Source of the DNA: Arthrobacter sp. AZCC_0090
Lineage (GTDB): Bacteria > Actinomycetota > Actinomycetes > Actinomycetales > Micrococcaceae
NCBI RefSeq assembly: GCF_014207375.1
Contig: NZ_JACHEE010000001.1
Span: 124,001-188,000, forward strand
Reading direction: 5' to 3'
Length of the DNA stretch: 64,000 nt
The notes under the pieces are model-generated. The model was not told the DNA's origin, did not search any database, and was given only the letters and a program-made list of their open reading frames with translations. Shown in pieces: positions 17,719-25,961 of this stretch (positions within the stretch are counted from its first letter, which is position 1; the number at the start of each line of letters is the position of its first letter). The translations under genes were made by a program, and so were the position numbers.

Positions 17719-19353
17719 TCAGCGAACGGCCAGGGACTGTGCGCGCTGTTCGATCCGCTCGTGCAGCGGCAACGCGGGAAGGTGGAGTCCGACCGGGGCG
17801 TCGGCGAACAGCGCGAGGTCCATGGTCCGCAGTTCCTCCGAGACGATCAGCGGGAACTCGCTGCGGTCAAGGACGTCCTTCTGGAGGTTGACTCCGGGCG
17901 CGATTTCCGTGACGACGAGTCCCTTGCTGGTGAGCTCCAGAACCGCGCGTTCAGTGATGTATTTGACCTTCTGACCGCGCGCCAAGGCCCGGGGCCCCGA
18001 GAACGTGACCGCTGAAACGTCGTTGACCAGCTTGGTGAACGGACCGTCGGCGCGGATGTCCAAGCCGTTCTCGCCGGCCACTATGTCGCGGCGGCCGGCG
18101 GTGAAGGCACCCATGAACACGATTTCGGGCGCGGAGGAGGTGATGTCCGCGAATCCACCCACGCCGGCGGTGACGTGGCGCTTTGTGGGCAAGTGGTGGA
18201 CGTTGACGTTGCCGTGCCGGTCGATTTCGAGGAAGGAGAGCAGGGAGCGGTGGAAGCCCCCACCTTGCAGCAGCGTGAACTGGTCGATGCTGGGCATGAT
18301 CGCGTCAGGGTTCTGGGCGCATCCGAACGCGAAGTCGAGCAGGGGGATGCCGCCGACTGCGCCTTGTTCGATGACCCAGCTGACTTCCCGTCCCTGGTCT
18401 TCTTCGACGAGGACGTGGGGAACCAGCGCCGAGACGCCGAAGCCGAGGTTGACGATCTCGCCTGCTTTGAGCTCTTGGGCGGCGCGGCGTGCCGTGATCT
18501 TCTCGATGGAGAAGGCGACGTGGGGGAGGGAGCTCAAGGGCCTGCGCAGTTGCCCGGAGATGGCGGGGTCGTTCGCGGTCAGGGTGGTTTGCAACTGATC
18601 CTCTGCGATCACCACCGCGTTGACGAGGATTCCCGGGACCTTGACCTGCTGCGGGTGCAAGCTGCCGGCTTCCGCAAGGCGCTTGACCTGCGCGATGACG
18701 ATGCCTCCGTTGTTGTGGGCTGCGTAGGCCAAGTCGAGTGCCCCAAGGGGCGATCCTTCGTCCTCGAACGTCAGGTTTCCGTACTCATCAGCCGTGGTGG
18801 CACGAATGATGGCCACGTTGGGAACGACCGAGGGAAAGAACAGCCATTCCTGGCCGGCCAGTGTTGCGGTTTCCACGTGGATTGAGGGTGTGGACTTGTT
18901 CATCCGGCCGCCCTGGAGGCGCGGGTCGATGAAGGTGTCCAGCCCGACCTGGGTGAAGACGCCCGGTTGCTTCGCCGCCGCGGTGCGGTGCATCTGGTAG
19001 ATGACGCCCGAGGGGAAGTTGTATGCCTCCACTTCCTCCCGCTCGATCATCTGCCATATCCGCGGCGGCTCCGCGCTGGATGGTCCCGAGGGGTAGGAAC
19101 CCGCAATCACCTTGCGCAGCAGCCCCGGCCGGGCGATGTGGTCAATGCCCTTGACTCCGTACATGTCGCCAGCGGCGATCGGGTGTACCGACGTCAGGTT
19201 GGCCGGGTGGGAGGTTTCCTCGAAGCGCTGACCGATTCCGGCGAGGACGCTGTCCGGGCACCCGAGGGCGCTTGAGGAACTGACCGTGATGACGTCGTCG
19301 TCGTTGATGAGCTCTGCTGCCTCGCGGGCCGTGAGGATCTGTACCTTCTGCAT
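17719..19353 (-). CDS. acyl-CoA:carboxylate CoA-transferase, fused alpha+beta (YdiF/propionate CoA-transferase type)
   Basis: The product is 544 aa, full length for class I CoA-transferases with both domains in one chain. The N-terminal domain begins 'ILTAREAAELINDDDVITVSS'. The C-terminal domain holds 'VSWVIEQGAVGGIPLLDFAFG', whose Glu is the expected covalent CoA-carrying residue, and 'GGFADITSSAPEIVFMGAF'. It would move CoA from an acyl-CoA donor to a carboxylic acid made by the operon, setting up the crotonase step. The ATG at 19353 follows AAAGAACGCC. Confidence 0.85.
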   Translation of the reverse strand: MQKVQILTAREAAELINDDDVITVSSSSALGCPDSVLAGIGQRFEETSHPANLTSVHPIAAGDMYGVKGIDHIARPGLLRKVIAGSYPSGPSSAEPPRIWQMIEREEVEAYNFPSGVIYQMHRTAAAKQPGVFTQVGLDTFIDPRLQGGRMNKSTPSIHVETATLAGQEWLFFPSVVPNVAIIRATTADEYGNLTFEDEGSPLGALDLAYAAHNNGGIVIAQVKRLAEAGSLHPQQVKVPGILVNAVVIAEDQLQTTLTANDPAISGQLRRPLSSLPHVAFSIEKITARRAAQELKAGEIVNLGFGVSALVPHVLVEEDQGREVSWVIEQGAVGGIPLLDFAFGCAQNPDAIMPSIDQFTLLQGGGFHRSLLSFLEIDRHGNVNVHHLPTKRHVTAGVGGFADITSSAPEIVFMGAFTAGRRDIVAGENGLDIRADGPFTKLVNDVSAVTFSGPRALARGQKVKYITERAVLELTSKGLVVTEIAPGVNLQKDVLDRSEFPLIVSEELRTMDLALFADAPVGLHLPALPLHERIEQRAQSLAVR

Positions 19354-19370
19354 GGCGTTCTTTCTGGCTG

Positions 19371-20381
19371 TTAGTTGATGTGGACGGTGCGTCCGGAGTG
19401 TGCGGATTCTTGCGCTGCAAGGGCGACTTTGAGCGCCATCAGACCGTCACGGCCGCTCGCTGCCGGGACCCCAGTGCCCTCGACGGCGGACACGAACGCG
19501 CGCAGTCCGATGACGTAGAGATCCTCGGAGCAGTCGACGTCGATCGTTTGGCTTCCTGACGCGGTTGTCAGGACGAGTTGGCCTTCGGTCTCCTGCGTCA
19601 TCGCATCGACGACTTGGATGGTGCCTTCGGTGCCGTGGACTTCCAGGGACGTCTTGGCGTAACCGACCGTGAAGGAATCGTGGGTCTGCGCCAGGACGGG
19701 CCGCTGACCGGGCCGCTGGTACTCGATGACGGTCATCGCGGAGTCTTCCTGCCCGCCGGCGTTCCAGTCGGCTTGCTGGACAGCGACGGCGCTGACGGCC
19801 CTCGGCGTGCCGAGCAGCGGGTTGAGGACCGAGGCGTCGTGGCACGTGATGTCCAAGATCACCCCGCTTCCGGGGGTGCTTTGCCCGAGCCGCCAGCCGC
19901 GCAGCCGTTCCGGCAAGAGCACGGCGTGTGCGATCTTGGCGGAAAGGACTGTGCCGATGGTTCCAGCGTTGACGAGTTCGCGGACTTTCGCGTGCAGCGG
20001 GCTGCCAGGCAGGTGGTGGTTGGCGGCCAGGACCAGGCCCTGTTGCCCTGCGAGATCCACCATGGCCGTCGCGTCGTCGACGCTCAAGGCCAGCGGCTTC
20101 TCGCATAGGACGTGCTTGCCGGCTTTCAGGGCCCGGCATGCTTGCTCGAAGTGCAAGGCATTCGTTGAGGAGACATAGACCGCGTCGATGTCCCAGCCGA
20201 GCAGTTCGTCAAGGTCGGTGGTGGCGTGGGGCAGCCCGTGGCTGGTGGCGAGCTCACGGGCGCGGGCCCCAGATCCGCTGCAAACGCCGACGACGTCGCC
20301 CCCGCTCGCGCGGATGGCGCCGATCACGCGCGTCGAAGCGATGTCGCTGGCGCCGATGAGGCCCCATTTCAGTGCTGGCAT
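19371..20381 (-). CDS. Gfo/Idh/MocA-family NAD(P)-dependent sugar oxidoreductase
   Basis: The product is 336 aa with TAGGAGAATCC before ATG 20381. The N-terminal Rossmann 'WGLIGASDIASTRVIGAI' and 'HVLCEKPLALSVDDA' (EKP motif, catalytic Lys near 94) are diagnostic. The C-terminal alpha/beta domain includes 'GSGVILDITCHDASVLNPLLG', where D and H provide the active site. It resembles 1,5-anhydrofructose reductase-type members. It starts 10 bases after the LacI stop and is the first catabolic gene of the operon. Confidence 0.85.
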   Translation of the reverse strand: MPALKWGLIGASDIASTRVIGAIRASGGDVVGVCSGSGARARELATSHGLPHATTDLDELLGWDIDAVYVSSTNALHFEQACRALKAGKHVLCEKPLALSVDDATAMVDLAGQQGLVLAANHHLPGSPLHAKVRELVNAGTIGTVLSAKIAHAVLLPERLRGWRLGQSTPGSGVILDITCHDASVLNPLLGTPRAVSAVAVQQADWNAGGQEDSAMTVIEYQRPGQRPVLAQTHDSFTVGYAKTSLEVHGTEGTIQVVDAMTQETEGQLVLTTASGSQTIDVDCSEDLYVIGLRAFVSAVEGTGVPAASGRDGLMALKVALAAQESAHSGRTVHIN

Positions 20382-20390
20382 TGGATTCTC

Positions 20391-21410
20391 CTAGGTTCTG
20401 GGTCGCCATTGGGCGGAGGAAGCGCGGATCTTCAGCGCCGGTTCGATGACGGATCGCTGGGGATCCAGCGAGGAGTCTCGTATGCGGTTCAACAGCATCT
20501 CCGCTGCCTTGCGGGCGATGAGTTCCGGGTACGTGGAAACCGAAGTCAGGGGCGGCAGCAGCAGTTCGGCCATGGCGATGTCATCGAAGCTGGCCACGGA
20601 GACATCCCGGCCGGGCTCAAGGTTTCTGCGCCGCAGTTCGGCATAGATTCCCAATGCCACGGCGTCGCTGTAGGCGATGATGCAGTCGGGCCAGCTTCCC
20701 CGGTCCAGCACCGATGCAACGCCTTCTGCGCCGCCCATGGCGTTGTTCGTGGTTGCTGCGGTCAAGGAGGGATCGAAGGTGACGCCGCTTCCGGCGAATC
20801 CTGTTTCGAGGCCCTTGACCCGCTCGGCACGGGCCGAGGATTGCTCCGGGCCACCAATCAGCACGGCTGAGGATGCTCCGAGGGAAGACAGGTGCCGGGC
20901 CAGTTGTTGTCCGGCTGCGATGTTGTCCGGGCCGACATAGTCCAACTTTTCGGAGAAATAGCGGGCCAACTGCAGGACTGGGACGGAGGAGCGGTCAATG
21001 ACTCCGCAGATGGATTTCAACTCCGAGCCTATGGCTGGCAAGAGGAAGATGCCGTCTACTTGCTGCTGGACCATGGTCTCGAGCTGAAGGTATTGCCGCT
21101 CCGCATCGTCCCGGCTGTAGCCGACCAGGAGCGTGTAGCCGGCTTGGTGGGCGGCCTCCTCGATGGTCATCGTCAGACCCGCGAAATACGGATTGCGGAT
21201 GTCCGTCACGATCAAGCCGAGGGTCATGGAGCGGCTGCGGCGCATGCTGGCGGCGTGCCGGTTGTAGACGTACCCGAGCTCGGTCATGGCGAGCCTTACC
21301 CTGTCTGACGTCGCCTCGGTAATCCGGGCACTTCCGCGTAAGACGAGTGACGCTGTAGATCGAGACACTCCAGCGGCCTTGCTTACGTCCTCAAGGGTCG
21401 CCCTTCCCAT
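20391..21410 (-). CDS. LacI-family regulator of the divergent catabolic locus
   Basis: The product is 339 aa with GGGAGG before ATG 21410. Domains are a helix-turn-helix at 4-30, hinge near 50-58 and sugar-binding core to the C-terminus. It is transcribed away from the ABC importer genes and heads the catabolic operon. The 270-bp divergent region carries a LacI-type palindrome and three copies of the octamer CGATCTAC, which are likely sites for this protein and for its paralogue at 9065-10087. Confidence 0.9.
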   Translation of the reverse strand: MGRATLEDVSKAAGVSRSTASLVLRGSARITEATSDRVRLAMTELGYVYNRHAASMRRSRSMTLGLIVTDIRNPYFAGLTMTIEEAAHQAGYTLLVGYSRDDAERQYLQLETMVQQQVDGIFLLPAIGSELKSICGVIDRSSVPVLQLARYFSEKLDYVGPDNIAAGQQLARHLSSLGASSAVLIGGPEQSSARAERVKGLETGFAGSGVTFDPSLTAATTNNAMGGAEGVASVLDRGSWPDCIIAYSDAVALGIYAELRRRNLEPGRDVSVASFDDIAMAELLLPPLTSVSTYPELIARKAAEMLLNRIRDSSLDPQRSVIEPALKIRASSAQWRPRT

Positions 21411-21681
21411 CGAATCTCACCTCCCATTTGATATCGGTTGAATATTTCTACCACGTTTCCACGGGAGTTGGTAGAGCGATCTACAAAGATCTTCCAGTGC
21501 GATATTGGCCAATAGTTGCGCGTTTTAGAGATGAATGGCCGATCCTGTGCATCATCAACGTCTCGTCGGTAGTGGTTCTAGAGAAATCTATTGCATCGAT
21601 CTACTTACATATGTAACCTGAACCACAACGCAGGCTGAAGCCGGCTTTGTCCGGCGTCTGACAACCCAAAGGAGAGTAGTC
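21411..21681. promoter_or_regulatory. divergent regulatory region with several palindromes
   Basis: This AT-richer spacer separates the LacI operon from the ABC importer. It holds TATTGGCCAATA (21503-21514) and TTACATATGTAA (21605-21616), both perfect 12-bp palindromes. It also holds the LacI-like site at 21468-21486 and the octamer CGATCTAC at 21477 and 21597; a reverse copy (GTAGATCG, 21355-21362) lies inside the regulator gene. The ribosome site AAAGGAG precedes ATG 21682. Confidence 0.7.
21468..21486. promoter_or_regulatory. probable LacI-type operator
   Basis: TTGGTAGAGCGATCTACAA is an imperfect palindrome with GTAGA/TCTAC arms and a CG-containing centre, as expected for LacI proteins whose helix is 'VSRSTASLV'. 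Confidence 0.65.
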
Positions 21682-22974
21682 ATGCGTTCTTCCAACAAAC
21701 TCAAGGTTTCGCTCGCCGCGACAGCGGTGGCAAGCCTCATTGCCGTGACCGGATGTGCCGCCAACCAGCCCGCCGGGAGTGCCGGTGGTGGCACTGACAA
21801 ACTGGAAATCACGTCCTGGTGGACCTCCGGTTCGGAGGCGGATGCGCTCAACGTGCTGATTGACGGGGTGAAGAAGTCGTCATCAGGGCTGTCGGTGGAC
21901 AATGCCGCCGTCTCCGGCGGCGGCGGCGCCAACGCGCGGCAGGCCCTCGCTGCGCGTCTCCAGGCCGGAAGCCCTCCGGATTCATGGCAGCTGCATCCGG
22001 CGGGCCAGCTTAAGAGCTACGTCGACGGCGGCCAGGTTGCCGACCTGACGGATCTGTGGACACAGAACAACTGGGCCGCTCAGATGCCCAAGGACGTGGC
22101 CGAAGCCCAGCAGGTCGGCGGGAAGTACTACACCGTTCCGATCGGTGTCCACCGCGGAAACGTGCTGTGGACCAATCCGGCCGTGCTCTCCAAGGCGAAC
22201 GTCACGATTGACTCGGCCACCGGCGTCGACGGCTTGATCGGTAGCCTCAAGCAGGTCCAGGCAGCGGACGTAACGCCGGTGTGCTTGGGCGACAAGGACA
22301 TCTTCGCCTCTGCGGAGCTGCTGGAATCGATCATCATGTCCCGGACGGGCGCCGATAACTGGAAGAAGCTCTTCACCGGCGGATATTCCTTTGACTCACC
22401 CGAGGTGAAGCAGGCCCTGGAGGACTACAAGACCATCCTGTCCCTCTCCAACAAGGACCACTCGGCCATCACGTGGGACGAGGCCGCAAAGAAGATGGCA
22501 AACGGCTCATGCGCCGTGAACCTCATGGGCGACTGGGCCTACGGCGAACTTCTCAACGCCGGTAAGAAGCCGGGAACGGACTTCTCCTGGGTGACCTTCC
22601 CCGGCAAGGAAGACGTCTTCGACTACGTGGGCGACGGGTTCTCCATTCCCGCAAAGAACATTCCACACGCCGATGCGGCCAATGCGTGGTTGAAGACCCT
22701 CATGGACCCAAAGATCCAGACCGAATTCGCGGCAAAGAAGGGCTCCATTCCGGCCTTGACAACCGCTGACATTTCCAAGCTCTCCCCATACCAGCAAGAA
22801 GCTGCGAAGAGCTTTGCGAAAGCCTCGGTGGTTTCATCCCTGGCCCACGCGCAGGCCTCCACCGCGGAATTCGCGCAGACCTATGCCGACGCGGTTTCCA
22901 CCCTCAACGGCAGCGGAAACGTCAGCGCATTCGTGGCCAGCATGACGCAGGCCCAAAAGACCCAGCTGAAGTAG
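21682..22974 (+). CDS. carbohydrate ABC transporter substrate-binding lipoprotein
   Basis: The product is 430 aa. The signal peptide ends in the lipobox VTGC with Cys25 as the lipidation site. The mature chain has family-1 extracellular binding features: 'LEITSWWTSGSEADALNVLIDG', 'ARQALAARLQAGSPPDSWQLHPAG', 'GVHRGNVLWTNPAVL' and 'NLMGDWAYGELLNAG'. It would capture an oligosaccharide or uronate at the outer face of the membrane. A perfect 30-bp palindrome follows its stop before the permease genes. Confidence 0.9.
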   Translation: MRSSNKLKVSLAATAVASLIAVTGCAANQPAGSAGGGTDKLEITSWWTSGSEADALNVLIDGVKKSSSGLSVDNAAVSGGGGANARQALAARLQAGSPPDSWQLHPAGQLKSYVDGGQVADLTDLWTQNNWAAQMPKDVAEAQQVGGKYYTVPIGVHRGNVLWTNPAVLSKANVTIDSATGVDGLIGSLKQVQAADVTPVCLGDKDIFASAELLESIIMSRTGADNWKKLFTGGYSFDSPEVKQALEDYKTILSLSNKDHSAITWDEAAKKMANGSCAVNLMGDWAYGELLNAGKKPGTDFSWVTFPGKEDVFDYVGDGFSIPAKNIPHADAANAWLKTLMDPKIQTEFAAKKGSIPALTTADISKLSPYQQEAAKSFAKASVVSSLAHAQASTAEFAQTYADAVSTLNGSGNVSAFVASMTQAQKTQLK

Positions 22975-23000
22975 CCGGCAAGCCAACCACGCCGCCAGAG

Positions 23001-23030
23001 GTGGGTGGCTGCAGGCCTGCAGCCACCCAC
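23001..23030. repeat. perfect 30-bp palindrome between binding-protein and permease genes
   Basis: GTGGGTGGCTGCAGG (23001-23015) is followed at once by its exact reverse complement (23016-23030), with no spacer. In RNA it would form a GC-rich hairpin, likely protecting the upstream binding-protein message or reducing read-through, a common way to make binding protein in excess of permease. Confidence 0.8.
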
Positions 23031-23049
23031 ACGGACAGGATCACCCCTC

Positions 23050-24048
23050 ATGAGAACCTCTTTCAGGCCGCCCGCATCAGCCGGCCTCCGCCCTAAGAAA
23101 CAAGTACCCCACAACGTCAAGACCTCCCGACGCGCCGCCTGGATTTTTGCCCCGAGCCTCCTGGTCAGTTTCGTCTTCGTCTACGTCTTCATTGGCGTCA
23201 CCGTCTACATCTCCTTGTCGAATTGGAAGATCGGGACGAGCCCAAACCTTTCCCTCAGGGAGCCGTTCGGCGGCACCTACGGCGAGATCATCCAGGAACA
23301 ACGCTTCCAGGCTGATATCCGCAACGTCGTGATCTTCACGGTCATCTTCCTGGTTCTGGCCATCCTCGGCGGACTGGTGGCGGCCCTTTTCATACACCAC
23401 GTGGCCGTCGGCAAAGGGCTGTTCCGGACAGTCTTCCTCCTGCCTTATGCCTTGTCCTTCATCGTCACTGGCGTGGCTTGGCGTTGGATCTTCTCTCCGT
23501 CCACCGGGGTGAATCAAATCCTGCGAAACCTCGGGATCGAAAACCCGCCAGGCTGGACCACCGATACCACCGTCCTGGGCGCCTTGAACGACCCGACAGG
23601 CACGGACTTCCTGAAGGTCCAGTTCGGTATCCCGGTGGCATTGCTGCCGATCATCTTTGCGGCAGGCTGGCAATTGGTGGGTTTCGCGATGGCGATGTAC
23701 CTGGCAGGCCTTGCCTCCATTCCGGAAGAGCACCTCGAAGCGGCGAGCGTCGATGGCGCCAACACGTGGCAGCGCCTGCGTCACATCGTCCTGCCGCAAC
23801 TGTGGCCCTCCACTATTACGTGTTTTGTCTTGCTCCTTCACGTGGCCCTCAAGATCTTCGATCTCGTGGTCGCCATGTCCGGCAGCGGACCCGGCTTCGT
23901 CACCGACGTGCCCGGCATCTACATCTATAACTACCTCTCCAGCCGCTACGACAAGGCCTCGGCAATGGCGATCATCTTGCTCCTGCTGACGCTCGCGGTG
24001 ATCGTCCCCTACCTGATTCGCGGATACCGTCGAGAGCGAAAGGCATAG
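23050..24048 (+). CDS. carbohydrate ABC transporter permease 1 (MalF-type)
   Basis: The product is 332 aa from ATG 23050. Six transmembrane helices are expected, the first at about residues 28-52. The EAA loop that contacts the ATPase is present as 'EEHLEAASVDGANTWQRLRHIVLP' near residue 235. The large periplasmic section between helices 1 and 2 is typical. It is followed after 2 bases by permease 2. There is no ATPase gene here, so the complex probably uses a shared MsiK-like ATPase encoded elsewhere. Confidence 0.9.
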   Translation: MRTSFRPPASAGLRPKKQVPHNVKTSRRAAWIFAPSLLVSFVFVYVFIGVTVYISLSNWKIGTSPNLSLREPFGGTYGEIIQEQRFQADIRNVVIFTVIFLVLAILGGLVAALFIHHVAVGKGLFRTVFLLPYALSFIVTGVAWRWIFSPSTGVNQILRNLGIENPPGWTTDTTVLGALNDPTGTDFLKVQFGIPVALLPIIFAAGWQLVGFAMAMYLAGLASIPEEHLEAASVDGANTWQRLRHIVLPQLWPSTITCFVLLLHVALKIFDLVVAMSGSGPGFVTDVPGIYIYNYLSSRYDKASAMAIILLLLTLAVIVPYLIRGYRRERKA

Positions 24049-24050
24049 AA

Positions 24051-24953
24051 ATGGCCGTCGAAACCCTACAACCGACCCCCACCACCAACCAGCAGCGCCG
24101 GCGGCCTGGGACCAAAAACCGCAAGCCCAAGTCCTGGAAACTGCCCAAAACTCCGGGCGGATGGGTGGTTCTTGCCATCTGCACGATCGCCACCCTTGGC
24201 ATGCTGGTGCCCGTCTACGTCATCGTCGCAACCGCACTCTCCGGAGGCCATGGAGCGCCGAACTTCTTCCTCGCCTTCCCTGACGCGCCAAGCCTCGAAG
24301 CGTTCAAGGGCGCCTGGACGAAACTTCATGGTTCGCTGGCCAATTCACTCCAGATCACCATTCCCGCTGCTGTGATTTCGTGCCTGCTGGGCTCGATCAA
24401 CGGGTACTTGCTATCCAAGTTTCCTTTCAAGGGGTCCAGCGCCCTTTTCACGGTCCTGTTGGTGGGCATGTTCATCCCGTTCCAGGCCGTGATCATCCCG
24501 GTTTTCCAGTTCCTGAACATGCTGCACCTCCAAGGCAGCATTCTTGGCCTGATCGTCGTCCACATCATCTACGGCATCCCGATCACCACGCTGATCTTCC
24601 GGAACTACTACGAAGGTATCCCCAGCGCCATCATCGAGGCGGCGGCCATCGACGGTGCCGGGATCTGGAGGACGTACACGCGCGTCATGCTGCCCCTCTC
24701 GGTTCCTGGGTTCGTCGTGGCCGGAATCTTCCAATGCACCAACATCTGGAACGACTTCCTCTTCGGCTTCATTCTTGCCTCTCCGGCATCGTGGCCCGCC
24801 ACCGTGACCCTGAACAACCTCATCGGCACCACAACCGTCAACTACTCCGAGCTGATGGCGGGCGCCGTGCTGGTTGCCGCCCCCACCGTCCTGCTTTACC
24901 TCGTCCTGGGCAGGTTCTTCGTCAGTGGTCTCACCGCTGGAGCCGTGAAATGA
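24051..24953 (+). CDS. carbohydrate ABC transporter permease 2 (MalG-type)
   Basis: The product is 300 aa. A basic N-terminal tail of about 35 residues precedes six predicted helices. The EAA motif reads 'IIEAAAIDGAGIWRTYTRVMLP' (about residue 195-216). It forms the heterodimeric channel with permease 1. Its stop overlaps the start of the sugar kinase gene as ATGA, so import and phosphorylation are translationally coupled. Confidence 0.9.
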   Translation: MAVETLQPTPTTNQQRRRPGTKNRKPKSWKLPKTPGGWVVLAICTIATLGMLVPVYVIVATALSGGHGAPNFFLAFPDAPSLEAFKGAWTKLHGSLANSLQITIPAAVISCLLGSINGYLLSKFPFKGSSALFTVLLVGMFIPFQAVIIPVFQFLNMLHLQGSILGLIVVHIIYGIPITTLIFRNYYEGIPSAIIEAAAIDGAGIWRTYTRVMLPLSVPGFVVAGIFQCTNIWNDFLFGFILASPASWPATVTLNNLIGTTTVNYSELMAGAVLVAAPTVLLYLVLGRFFVSGLTAGAVK

Positions 24954-25912
24954 CAGTGCTTGATGTCCTGTGTGTTGGCGAGACCATGGCTGTCATCACC
25001 CCCGCGAATGCCGAACCACTCAGCAAGGCTGAAGAATGCCTGCTGGGCTTCGGGGGAGCGGAATCCAATGTTGCCGCACACTTGGCTGAATTCGGATACC
25101 GCGCCGGTTGGGCCAGCCGCCTCGGAATGGACCCCTTCGGGGATCGCATCGCCGGGGGCCTGGCCGCCCGCGGAGTGGATCTCAGCAGGGTGATGAGGGA
25201 TCAGACGTCCAGTACCGGCGTGTACTTCAAAGACCCGGACCTGGGTCGCGGAGCGCGCACCCTCTACTACCGCGCAGGTTCTGCGGCGTCCCGCATGTCG
25301 CCGGAGGATTCCCGCACATGGTCCCTGGAGCAGACAGGCTGGATCCATACCAGCGGAATCAATGCCGCCCTTTCGCGCAGTTGCTCGGAACTCACCGAGC
25401 AACTGCTCACCCAGGCCCCCACTGTGGGGTACAAGGCGTCCTTTGACGTCAACTACCGGCCTGCATTGTGGAGCGTTGACGTCGCAGGTCCACGACTCCT
25501 CGAGCTGGCTTCCAGGGCTGCCGTGGTGTTCGTCGGCCTTGACGAAGCCGAAACCTTGTGGGGCTGCGCTACCGCGGATGACGTCTCGTCGCTTCTTCCC
25601 GGGCCACGGCACGTCGTCGTCAAGGACTCGGCCACGGAAGCGGTGGAATTCGTCCGGGAACCAGGCAAGGAAGTGCAGGTCTTCCGGTTCCCCGCACACA
25701 GGGTCGACGTGGTCGAACCTGTCGGTGCCGGTGACGCGTTTGCCGCCGGTTACCTCGCCGGGATGCTGCGCGGGGACCCTCCGGTGGACAGGCTGGCCTT
25801 GGGCCATTCCTTTGCAGCGTGGACCCTGGGCTCGCTCGCAGACTTCAGGCCCGGCCACGGAACCAAGCCCCGCACTTTCGGGTCCAAGCACATTCACGCG
25901 GCTGCCACCTGA
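24950..25912 (+). CDS. kdgK: 2-keto-3-deoxygluconate kinase (PfkB family)
   Basis: The product is 320 aa. The ribokinase/PfkB fold is shown by 'CVGETMAVITP' and 'LLGFGGAESNVAAHLAEFGY' (sugar side) and by signature 2 'EPVGAGDAFAAGYLAGML' with the catalytic base D262. 'YYRAGSAASRMSPED' and 'SGINAALS' match KDG kinases. It phosphorylates KDG to KDPG with ATP in the cytoplasm. It overlaps the permease by 4 bases and is followed by KDPG aldolase. The window holds a second, broken kinase of the same group at 43232-44185, so this copy may serve both pathways. Confidence 0.85.
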   Translation: MTVLDVLCVGETMAVITPANAEPLSKAEECLLGFGGAESNVAAHLAEFGYRAGWASRLGMDPFGDRIAGGLAARGVDLSRVMRDQTSSTGVYFKDPDLGRGARTLYYRAGSAASRMSPEDSRTWSLEQTGWIHTSGINAALSRSCSELTEQLLTQAPTVGYKASFDVNYRPALWSVDVAGPRLLELASRAAVVFVGLDEAETLWGCATADDVSSLLPGPRHVVVKDSATEAVEFVREPGKEVQVFRFPAHRVDVVEPVGAGDAFAAGYLAGMLRGDPPVDRLALGHSFAAWTLGSLADFRPGHGTKPRTFGSKHIHAAAT

Positions 25913-25961
25913 CACTCCCCACCGGAAGCTCACCCCCGCCACCACCCCGAGAGAAAACACC

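Noticed and set aside
16514..17974. 486-codon plus-strand open frame
   Set aside because: Antisense shadow of the fused GMC dehydrogenase and CoA-transferase genes; no start signal or domain.
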